Assembly (NCBI GenBank): GCA_033060915.1
Contig: CM065377.1
Span: 52,066,683 to 52,130,682, forward strand
Reading direction: 5' to 3'
Source: Euryodendron excelsum
Lineage: Eukaryota; Streptophyta; Magnoliopsida; Ericales; Pentaphylacaceae
DNA: 64,000 nucleotides
The first letter of the stretch is position 1, and each line of letters begins with the position of its first letter. Below, one piece after another: positions 11,460 to 21,215 of the stretch. Position numbers and translations under genes: made by a program. Under the pieces are notes generated by a model. That model searched no databases. It was given only the letters and a program-made list of their open reading frames with translations, and had not been told where the DNA came from.

Positions 11460-13171
11460 TGTAAGCACCCCATTTTTGACCGCTCGGCAGTCTATGGTCC
11501 GTCCAGACTTGTACTCGAGTCAATATGGACATATCCTCAGTCAAATCAACTTTCCAAGTCTAATCTCGTCGATCCAACGCTTCACGGGCCCACCAGGCCC
11601 ACATAGAAACAAAATGACCAAAATGCCCATGTAGGTGTTGTTCAGTCTAATCCCATAGGCGAGTCTTTCCGAAGACGGTAAGTCCCCTTTCCAATTCCAA
11701 ATCAGGCGTGTATTTCCGAAGACGATAAGTTCCCTTTCTAATTCCAAAACAGGTGCGTCTTTCCGGAGACGGTAAGTCCCCTTTTTTCCAACTCCAATTC
11801 CAATCCCTCTCTTGAGACAGTTGATTCCTCGAGACGGTAAATCTAATCCATCAGGCACGTCTTTCCAAAGACGGTAAGTCCCCTTTTTAACCTATCGACC
11901 GAGACGAGACCCTAAGTCCCCTAGATGGTAGAACAGTCCACCTTTAGCGCATGCTAGCCCACCAATGAAAAAATGTCCATTTCAAGCACGCCTTTCGAGA
12001 AAGTTAACTTCTCAGGCACTAAGTCCCTTTAGCAGCTTCCAGAGATCAGGCAGTCTCGGGAATGATCGCGAACCGTCAGAGTAGCAGAAATACTCACAAA
12101 CATCGCAACCGTCAGAGTAGCGGAAATACTCATAAGCAGGTCAATATAGGGAATTGCAAACAAACCCCTATATCACACGACCACCATCAGAGTGGCAGAA
12201 ACACTCAAAACCCAGGTCAACACCAGTGCCTGCTAGTCCACTTCAGTGAAAAATGACCAAACTACCCCATGGGCCTTTTTTGGCACTTTTTTCGAGAACA
12301 TACTGGAGTCCTCAGAACAGTAAGTCCCTCCTTCCAGGATTATCTTAAAAGAAATCCGGCATGATTAGGTGCCTTCTAGTCTGTTTCAGGCCAATTCCGA
12401 GACTTTTCGGTCAAGATAACCATTTTGCCCCTAGGCATCCAAACGCCCTAGGGACCACACCGGCTCTGGGTATCAAATCAATAATCTTCTGAGAATGCTT
12501 TTTATAGTGTTCTCAACCTTCTATTATCTTTCTGGATCATTCCGAGTCAGTTCCGGCAAACCCGGTACGAAATGACCGTTTTGCCCCTAGTGGGCCGGTC
12601 ACCTTTTCCAACCACACCGGCTCTGGGTATCAAACCGGCAGCCTCTCGAGACTGCTTCTTATAGTGTTCTCGACCTTTTATTATCTTTTCGGATCATTCC
12701 GAGTCAGTTCCGGCAAACCCGTTGCAAAATGATCGTTTTGCCCCTAGTGAGCCGATCGCATTTTCCAACCACAGCAACTCTGGGTTTCAAACCGGTAACC
12801 TCTTGAGAATGATTTTTATAGAATTCTCGACCTTCCTTTATCTTTCTGGATTATTCCGAGTTAGTTCCGGCAAACCCGGTGCGAAATGACCGTTTTGCCC
12901 CCAGTGGGCCGGTTACCTTTTCCAACCACACCGACTTTAGATATCAAATCAGTAGCCTCTTGGGAACATCCTAAATAATGTTTCCAAGTCTCGAGTCTTC
13001 TTCCGGGACATTCTGAGTCCGTCCCGGCAACTTCCCGACCCGATTGACCGTTTTGCCCCTGATGGCCCGGTCAACCCTTTTGACAAATTTTGTCATCTTT
13101 TTTCAAGTCCATTACCTCCAGGACCCTATTCTAATGGTTCCTCCCCTTTTTCGGCCCCCTGGGCTGTTCTC

Positions 13172-13663
13172 GGTCTCTTAAGTCCTTCCTGAGCTTTTCG
13201 AAATCACTCTTAACAAAGTTAGGCTAAAAATTGCATGGTAGTCACTAGTACAGGCGCTCAAATCTGTCAAAGATACATTGCTTGCCAACCTTAAAACTTT
13301 CCTAACTAGCTGGCGCCACTAGTAGTGGCGTTCCCGGTCTCTTAAGTCCTTCCCAGGCTTTCTGGAGTCACTCTTAGCGAAGTCAGGCTAAAAATTGCAT
13401 GGTAGTCACTAGTACAGGTGCCCAAATCTGTCAAAGATACTTTGCTTGCCAATTTTAAAACTTTCCTAACTGGCTAGCGCCACTAGTAGTGGCGTTCCTG
13501 GTCTCTTAAGTCCTTCCTGGGCTTTTCGAAGTCACTCCTAGCGAAGTCAGGCTAAAAATTGCATGGTAGTCACTAATACAGGTGCCCAAATCTATCAAAG
13601 ATACGTTGCTTGCCAACCTTAAAACTTTCCTAACTGGCTAGCGCCACTAGTAGTGGCGCCAAG
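13172..13663 (+). repeat. 164-bp unit, three tandem copies, only in LTR 11460-17085
   Basis: GGTCTCTTAAGTCC starts at 13172, 13336 and 13500, a spacing of exactly 164 bp. Each unit ends in the palindrome GCGCCACTAG/TAGTGGCG. The partner LTR at 29086-34407 has a single copy (about 30788-30930), so the amplification postdates insertion. Confidence 0.9.
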
Positions 13664-13760
13664 CCAATATTTGGCCTGGTGCCACTCCTAGTGGTGCCAA
13701 GAGCATTTTTGGCCTTGCGCCACTGCAACAGGCGCCAGGTCTATCCCTTGTCTATAAATA
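13641..13760 (+). promoter_or_regulatory. LTR promoter: GC palindromes followed by TATAAATA
   Basis: A palindrome with 9-bp arms GCGCCACTA around one G lies at 13641-13659. Two looser GCC-ACT-GGC words follow at about 13677-13733. TATAAATA is at 13753-13760, followed by a C/T-rich leader. Transcription would start about 30 bp downstream, so U3 is about 2.3 kb and R-U5 about 3.3 kb. Confidence 0.75.
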
Positions 13761-15499
13761 CAGAGCCTCCTCCAACGTGAAAAGGGTCCGCAAACTCAGT
13801 CTAAAAATCCTTTTTTGATATACAGAGCTCGTAGCCTCTCAAAACCCTAGTCTCCTTAGGTTTTCCAAACCCTAGCCTCCATACACAAACCCTAGCCTTC
13901 TATACACTCACATATAGTTCTATACACTCATACACTAGCCTCCATTGAAGACTTGAAGTGCTGCAATCTGAAGCTCTTGAAGATCGAAGCAAAGACTAGA
14001 AGATCAAGACGAAAATCAAGACAAAGACTAAAGCGAAGACCACAAACAAAGCGCGCAAAGCTAAGCAAAATAAAGAAGACATAATGTAGGCTTCTTATTT
14101 ACGTTTCTGCACTTCCCCCTCTCTCTTCCCCCTCTGAACCCACTTGGGTTTTCTTCTATTTTAATCCCCTATCTTCTTCTCCCCCTTCTTGCATGCTTGA
14201 AACAAGAGAGTTCTCGGTCCATGTGTAGGATTAGGCTATTGGAGAGTCATCGTGTTGCAGGCTTTCCTTTAGTTTAACCGGAGACCACATAGGTTCGGCC
14301 TCTCTTGATTATGTGGTGAAGCCTTTAACCTTGTATGTTCACGACCCTCTTTGCATTGTGCATATCATGATCTTACATTTTTCCAAAATTTGTTTTCAAA
14401 CTCATTTTCAAAGCTTGCATTAACATCGTTTTCAAACTTGCATCAAAATCTTTTTTTCCAAAACTTGTTTTCAAAATCACAATCCTAAGGTGATTCTAGC
14501 CTTTTCATGGCTAGGCTTGCTTTAGGAAAGTGTTACATTTAAAGTAACCGATATGGTCCATATTTTCAAATCCTTGTTGTTTTCAAAACCAATTTCTTAA
14601 AGTAGTTCTAGCCTTCTTATGGTCAGAATCGCTTTAGGAAAGTGAGACATTTTCATACTTTTTAAAAACTTTCTTTTCAAATTTCTCCTTCTAAAAACCT
14701 CTTTTTGAACATACTTTCTAAAAACGCTCTCCAATCTCCTTTTTCAAATTCCTTTCTTAAATTATTTTCTAAAAAACTCCCTCCAAAAATCTATTTTCAA
14801 AACTTCTTTTTGAACTCCTTTCCAAAACACTTTCTTTAAAATTCCTTTCCTAAAAACACTCCCTAGGTTTCCTTCTTAGAAAACTCCCTCCAAACTCCTT
14901 TCCAACAATCGCTTTCCAAAAACTTCTTTCCTACAAGCTCCCTTCCAAAAACGTTTTTTTCAAAGTTCACTTTCCAAAGACGCTCCTTACGTTTTCTTCC
15001 TAAACATCTCTTTTCAAAATCTCTTTCTAAAAACTCCTTACGTTTTCTTTCCAAACTCTCTCTCTTTTCAAAATTCACTTTCTAGAAACTCATCTCTAGG
15101 ATTTCTTTCTAAAAATTCCTCTTTCCAAAAAACCTACTTTCCAAAAACTCTTTTCTTGGTGTCCAAGTTAAACCTTAGAGCTAACAATTAGGAAACCCTA
15201 ATTTTCCTTCCCAAAAACATGATTTCTAATCCCTTATTTTGGCCTCAAAACCTAGGTTTCCAAAACCTCTTGTTTTCTACATCAAAACTATATATATTTC
15301 CAAAACCTATTTTCTACGCCAAAACTATAGCCTTCCAAATCTAGGGTTTCTAGAACTTCCCTTTCCAAATTCATGCCAAATCCAATCTCCCCTTTAGGAA
15401 GCCAAATCCAACCTCCCTTTTAGGAAATTAGATCCAATCCTCCATTTTTGGACACAAAATCAAAACATCTCTTTTAGAAACAAAATCTAATCTCTTATT

Positions 15500-16150
15500 T
15501 TAGGAAATAGGAATCTCAATCCTTCCAAATGCAAATTTTTCCTAATTCAACTCCTTTCTAATTTTCTACTTTCCTAAATCTTAAGCTTCCAAAACTTGAA
15601 CATAAAAATCTTTCCTAATTCAACTCCTTTCTTAATTCTATCCCTTTCCAAATCTAAATTTTCAAACCCTTCTTAAACTCAAAACATTTCCCAATTTCAA
15701 GAATTTCTAAAACTCAAACTTGAAATCTTTCTAAAATTCTAAACTTTCCTAAACTTCAAATCTTTCCAAATCTAAAACTTTCTAGACTCGAAACTTTTTA
15801 AATTCTAAACTTTCCAACTTTTAAAACTTCTCGATTTCAAAACATTGCAAATTCAAAACTTTCTAATTTCAAAACTTTCTTAAAACGAAACGTTTCCTAT
15901 TTCAAAACTTTCTTAATCCAACATTTTCCTAATTCGAAATCTTTCCTAATTCGAAACTTTCCTAAAATAAATCTTTCCTAACCAAAACTTTCCTAAACGG
16001 GAAAACTTTCCTAAAATGAAACTTTCCTAAAATGAAACTTTCCTAATTCGAACCTTTCTTAAATCCAATCTTTCTTAAACTCTCGAGTCTTTCCTAAGTC
16101 TCATCTTTTTTAAGTCTAGGTTTTCTAAATCTCAATTTTTCCAAATCAAA
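15500..16150 (+). repeat. Degenerate CTTTCCTAA repeat field in LTR R/U5
   Basis: Words such as AAACTTTCCTAATTC recur every 15-25 bp with heavy variation. Equivalent fields lie at about 22850-23640, 32800-33450 and 48030-48670 and, as complements, at about 5200-5800 and 40920-41560. The field is strongly strand-asymmetric, with pyrimidines on the element sense strand. Confidence 0.85.
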
Positions 16151-16898
16151 GTCCAATCTTTCTAAATTCCAATCTTCTATTTTAAATTCCAATTCAATCT
16201 CTTTTTCGAATCCAATCTACTATTTTTTATCGAACTCTTGTCCGAACTACGACTGACCTGATTCCTCCAAAACGATACATAGGCAACCCTCATGGGTGCA
16301 GTCACAACCTTTTTCAAATCCCAAATTCCACAATCTCTTTCAAGCTTCTATTTCCACGAATCTCCAATTCTACAATCTTCTTCAAGTTTTCAATTCCATA
16401 ATCTATTTTTCTAATTCCAAATTTCCTTTCCAATTTCTAAGACTTTCCCATTTTAATTCTATCTCTTCAAATCTCTTTTAAATTAAATCAATTTCTTTTC
16501 AAATCTATTTCTAAATCTATTTTCCAACTCTCTTTTTCTATTGCATTTACATACCATGCATCATTATTTTCAAAATTGTTTTCTAAAGTGGATAGGATTG
16601 AACATTTGTTAGTTGAAGACTTTCATATGTGAATTTAGAGTAAATAGACATGTAAGTACCACAAGGGCAGGGTAGGGTGATGGCTTAGTGCGTCTTCTCT
16701 ACACGTAGCCAACCTCCGAACCTATAATCACTGTTTTCAAAGACAAAAAATGGAGTTTATTTTCAAAAAGGGCTTAAATGTTTTTCAAAGGTTGCTAAAC
16801 AACCCGTTTTCTTAAAAACCCTCTCTTGAGGATGTTTTCCAAAATCGTTTTTCAAAAACCCTAAGTGTAATATTCGGATTATGCTTAGTTTTTAGGTG

Positions 16899-16934
16899 AC
16901 CTAACTCACCTTAATCAAGTTAGGTGGCGACTCC
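16899..16934 (+). promoter_or_regulatory. Conserved LTR-end hairpin followed by a PBS-like decamer
   Basis: CCTAACT and AGTTAGG form a 7-bp stem around an 11-nt loop. TGGCGACTCC at 16925-16934 follows at once; the same word opens the true PBS consensus 163 bp further on. The arrangement recurs in all six LTRs (decamers at 24511, 34247 and 49475 on +, and as complements near 4310 and 39985, the last with one change). Confidence 0.7.
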
Positions 16935-17087
16935 AAATTGTTTTCAAAAGCTCTTTATTCAAATTTATTTTCAATTCAAACCTAGTCGCACTCATTCTTC
17001 TAGGAGGGTGAGTTCTAACGAGAGAGTATAATGTTTTTTCCGCTTGTGTGTGTATTCCTCGAGTGTAAAAAATCTGGGTGCAACAGC

Positions 17088-17106
17088 TGGCGATTCCACT
17101 GGGGAC
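17088..17106 (+). other. Primer-binding site of the inner giant element
   Basis: TGGCGATTCCACTGGGGAC begins two bases after the LTR end. TGG is the expected complement of a tRNA 3' CCA. The outer element has TAGCGACTCCAGTGGGGAC in the same place. Ogre-type elements are reported to use a tRNA-Arg primer; I could not check this match. Confidence 0.8.
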
Positions 17107-19327
17107 ATTTAGAGGGTTAAGCCGTAGTCATGTCTCTTTACCCTTCACCCATGTAGAGTCTTCAATTAACTTGTTCAATCCTATTCACTTTAAATTTTCA
17201 AAACCAAAATTTCAAAATTGTTTTCAAACAAAAAACATGCATTTATTCATGTTATCTTGTATTAAGTTTGCCATCCACATACTAACTCTTGCATCTTTGT
17301 TTTGTAGGTGCACTTTTTGTTTAAATTTTAACTGCCATGCATGAATGTGATGAACATGATGGATGTGAGTTATTGGACTCTTTCCTCCACTTTAAAAAAT
17401 TACACACACACTGCATGTGCACATGCATTCTGCATACTTGCATTATTACCCTAATATGTCCTTTCTAGTTAGAAAGGGGGAACAGTATATTGGTTGTGGG
17501 CAAAATGCTGTGTCAGTTTCTTCGCCTATAACCTCTTGACGGTTTCCCCGCTCAAATCACCAACCGATCATGGCACCACCTCGGGGAGTGGGCCTAGGTT
17601 TGAAGATCTGGGGACTGAGCCTTTTTATGATGCATTAGTCAACCCTCAACCTCATGCTCATATAGATACTATGCATAGCCGAACCTCTGCTGAATTTAAG
17701 ACACGCCCACTGTTTTCCAAAACCATGGAGGAAAGGGTGACTGCTCTTATTTTCATTTATACCTGTCTATTCTTGTTGTTCTAATAAATGTATTCCTACT
17801 GTTATAATGACTGTCTAACTGCTCATGCATGCACGTTTATCTTGCTATTGCATTCTCTCTCCTTATACTCTTTGTATATCCATGTTCATGCATTCAATAT
17901 CCCATGTCAAGACAAGAGTTCTAAGTAACTCAAGTCACTGCATTCTCATGCATATGATCAATCCATTGGGAGTGACACCAAAGTCACTCTCCCGTGCATT
18001 AAACCTACCGAAACCCTAAGGGTTTCCATGTAACCCTAAGGACTCATGACATGCACATCAATTCATTCCATAAGAGGGGTCCCAATCCCTCTATGCTCAC
18101 GAAGATAGGGTTGCCATGAAGACAAGGGGCAACCAATCAGCAAGGTCTCTCAACGACCTGCTCGACAACAAATCCAAGGAAGGCGAATCCGAAGACTCAA
18201 GAGTAGTTTAGGTTTTCCTTTGTAAAACTAGATAGGTGGAAGTCCAAAGGAAAATGTTCCCCCGCCCTCTGTTAAAATGTATTTCAATTCTTTTGTATCT
18301 TAAACCCAAAGTTCAATGTACTTCTTTGTTTTTTGCAAATGAATGGATAGATGATTGTATGAATGGATGAAGGTTCCCACTTGACGGTAAGGTATCTGCA
18401 TACAGGGGCAAATCTCCTATCTCCAAAAGTGAGCCAATTCACCATGTTTAGTCTTTCTCAAGTAGGGGCACCCCTAGGACATGCATTGCATAAAAATTTT
18501 CAAATCAAGGCACTAACTTTTCTTTTGTTTTTGTCTTCTATCTTCCCCCTCCTCATCTCCAAGTACCCAAAGAACTGAAGATAGAAGCAAGACAAGAAGG
18601 GGGTTTTCATAAACCATTCATTTATTGTTATCAGACTGCTCACATGTTCACTTTTATTATGTTCATGTATCTATATCCATTAAAAAACAAGAGTTCCAAG
18701 AAACTCAAGTCATTTCATGCATCTAATCAACTGTAGAGAGAAAGGAGTAATCAAATCTCATGTTAATCGAACCTACCAAAACTCCTACGGGTTCTTAAAC
18801 TCTAAGGATTTATGGCATGCATAGAACCATATCTCAAGAGATGCCCAAATCTCTCTCAGTCCATGGAGGCGGGATTGCCCAAATAAGGAAACATCAACTA
18901 GCCCACGTCAAAGAGGTATTGTATTGCATTATAGGGGCAAAACCCCATCTCCAAAATAGACTTGTCATCATGCCTAGATTCCCTCAAAGAAGGGACCCAC
19001 ATAGGACATGCATCGCATAGAACCTCCAACTCCACAGGCTGACTGCATTCTGTTTTTCTTTTTCTTTTTCGTAGGTCAGAGAGTGCAACTAAATTCATGG
19101 AATTCCTTTAGTACCCCACCAAATTCAAACTCATGGAAGGATGAGCCTAGTTATTAGAAGAGGCCGAACCTACATCAGGGAGCAAGAAGAACTAACCATC
19201 CATTAATAAGACATTGCCTCCACACCATGCCGCGACAACCACCGTCCATGCAAAAGGAGGCTTCACTGTTTGCAAAGTCCTATCAGACCCGTGCATTGCT
19301 ATAAAGAATCTCTTAACTTCTGAATAC
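17107..19327 (+). other. 5' internal part of the inner giant element
   Basis: No gag-like coding was found. From about 17870 it holds diverged direct repeats of several hundred bp, marked by ACAAGAGTTCTAAGTAACTC / ACAAGAGTTCCAAGAAACTC, CCCTAAGG near ATGACATGCA, and ATAGGACATGCAT-type words. The second set spans about 18690-19030. The mirrored section of the outer element (about 37750-39200) has the same words on the other strand. Confidence 0.7.
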
Positions 19328-19567
19328 TGTAAGCACCCCATTTTTGACCGCTCGGCAGTCTACACTCCGTCCAGACTTGTTTTCCAGTCATTATGGACAT
19401 ATTCCAATCGAAACCAATCCTCTAGTCCAAATTTCGTCTTTCCATTGCTTCGCGGGCCTGTCAAGCCCAAATAGAGGCAAAATGACCAAAATGCCCTTAG
19501 GGGCATTGTCCTTTCTTATTCCAACTCCAATCCCTCTCTCGAGACAGTTTATTCCTCGAGACGGTCA

Positions 19568-20142
19568 GAGTAGCGAAACTACTCACCAAACCGTTAGAGT
19601 AGCGGAAGTACTCACAAAACCGTTAGAGTAGTGGAAGTACTCACCAAACCATTAGAGTAACGGAAATACTCACACCGTTAGAGTGGCGGAAACACTCAAA
19701 ACCCAGGCACGTCTCTTCGGAGACGGTAAGACCCCTTTCCAATCCCTCTCTCGAGACAGTTTATTCCTCGAGACGGTTTCAATCCAGGCACGTCTCTTCA
19801 GAGACAGTAAGACCCCTTTCCAATCCCTCTCTCGAGACAGTTTATTCCTCGAGACGGTTCCAATCCAGGCACGTCTCTTCGGAGACGATAAGACCCCTTT
19901 CCAATCCCTCTCTCGAGACAGTTTATTCCTCGAGATGGTCCGAGTAGCAGATCTACTCATAAAACCGTTAGAGTAGCGAAAATACTCACAGAACCGTTAG
20001 GGTGGCGGAAATACTCACAAATCATCAACCCCGTCCGAGTAGCGGAAATACTCACAAATCATCAACCCCGTCCGAGTAGCGGAAATACTCAACCCCGTCC
20101 GAGTAGCGAAAATACTCACACCGTTTGAGTGGCGGAAACACT
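19568..20142 (+). repeat. Array of about 12 small hairpins GAGTA-n7-TACTC
   Basis: Five hairpins lie in 19568-19697 and seven in 19942-20142, separated by the 81-bp VNTR. Most are GAGTAgcggaaaTACTC-like, spaced 27-36 bp and joined by CACAAACCGTT. Two read GAGTGgcggaaaCACTC, where both stem sides changed together. Smaller versions lie at the same place in the other LTRs (about 12077-12210, 29693-29822, 45503-45632, and minus at about 8209-8330 and 43925-44030). Confidence 0.85.
19704..19946 (+). repeat. 81-bp VNTR, three copies
   Basis: CAGGCACGTCTCTTC starts at 19704, 19785 and 19866, a spacing of exactly 81 bp. Each unit carries a CGTCTC/GAGACG hairpin and a CTCGAGAC word. As 81 is a multiple of three it yields spurious ORFs on both strands. 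Confidence 0.9.
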
Positions 20143-21127
20143 CAAAACCTAGGTCAACACCAGTGACTGTTAGCCCACTTCGGTGAAAAAGGACCAAACT
20201 GCCCTTAGGACCTTTATCGAGACTTTCCGGTCAAGATGACCATTTTGCCCCTAGGCATCCGAACGCCCCGGGAACCACACCGGCTCTGGGTATCAAACCG
20301 GTAACCCTCCGAGATTGCTTTTTATAGCACTCTCAACCTTCCCTTCTCTTTACGGATCATTCCGAGTCAGTTTCGGCCAACCCGGTACAAAATGACCGTT
20401 TTGCCCCTAGAGGGCCGGTCTCCTTCTTCGACCATACCGGCTTTGAGTATCAAACCGGTAATGACCCGGGAACACTTTTTATAGTGTTCTCAACCTTCCT
20501 TTAGCTTTCTGGATCGTTCCGAGTCAGTTCCGGCCAACCCGGTACAAAATGACCGTTTTGCCCCTAGAGGGCCGGTTTCCTTCTTCAACCACACCGGCTC
20601 TGGGTATCAAACCGGTAATGACCCGGGAACACTTTTTATAGTGTTCTCAACCTTCCTTTAGCTTTCCAGATCGTTCCGAGTCAGTTCCGGCCAACCCGAT
20701 ACAAAATGACCGTTTTGCCCCTAGAGGGCCGGTCTCCTTTTTCGACCATACCGGCTCTGGGAATCAAACCGGCAACCTCTGGGAACATTCTAAATAATGT
20801 TTCCAGATCCCAAGTCTTCTTCTGGGACAGTCTGAGTCTGTCCCGACAGTTTTTCGGTCCGATTGACCGTTTTGCCCCTAAAGGCTCGGTCAACCTTTCC
20901 AACACATCCAATCCTCACTTTTCAAGTCAAATACCTCCAGAACACTATTTTGAGTGTTCCTGCTCCTTTCCAGCCTTCCGGGTCACTCCCGGCTCCTTCA
21001 AATAATTCCCGGACTTTCCAGAGTCACTCCTAGTGAAGCCAGGCTAAAGTTTACATGGTAGTCACTAGTACAGGCGCCCAAATCTAGTCAAAGATACGTT
21101 GCTTGCCGACCTTATTTGTTTTCTAAA

Positions 21128-21215
21128 TGGCTGGCGCCACTAGTAGTAGCGCCAGTGTAAATTTTGCCCTGGCGCCACTGCAACAGGCGCCAGGCTTGTC
21201 TTCCCTCTATAAATA
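21128..21215 (+). promoter_or_regulatory. LTR promoter of the solo LTR: GC palindromes and TATAAATA
   Basis: GGCGCCACTA-G-TAGTAGCGCC (one arm mismatch) starts at about 21131. A GGCGCCACTG...AGGCGCC word follows, and TATAAATA is at 21208-21215. The layout matches LTR 11460-17085. Confidence 0.7.

Larger units (their letters stand above)
11460..17085 (+). repeat. 5' LTR of the inner giant element (5626 bp)
   Basis: It starts TGTAAGCACCCC and ends GGGTGCAACA. In order it holds hairpin words CGTCTTTCC.AAGACG (about 11640-11880), a GAGTA/TACTC hairpin cluster (about 12075-12215), four diverged copies of a roughly 130-bp unit containing TGACCGTTTTGCCCC (about 12400-13080), a 164-bp triplication (13172-13663), GC palindromes and TATA (13641-13760), CTTTCCTAA repeats (about 15500-16150), the conserved U5 word (about 16265-16310) and the terminal hairpin. 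It is 304 bp longer than its partner, mostly because of the triplication. Confidence 0.93.

Noticed and set aside
19670..19976. Open frames on both strands over the 81-bp VNTR (also 44953-45511)
   Set aside because: The repeat period is a multiple of three, so any open unit stays open; codons repeat with the unit and the frames exist on both strands.
19568..20142. CRISPR-like look of regularly spaced short palindromes
   Set aside because: Plant retrotransposon LTR context, variable units and spacing, no unique spacers and no cas genes.
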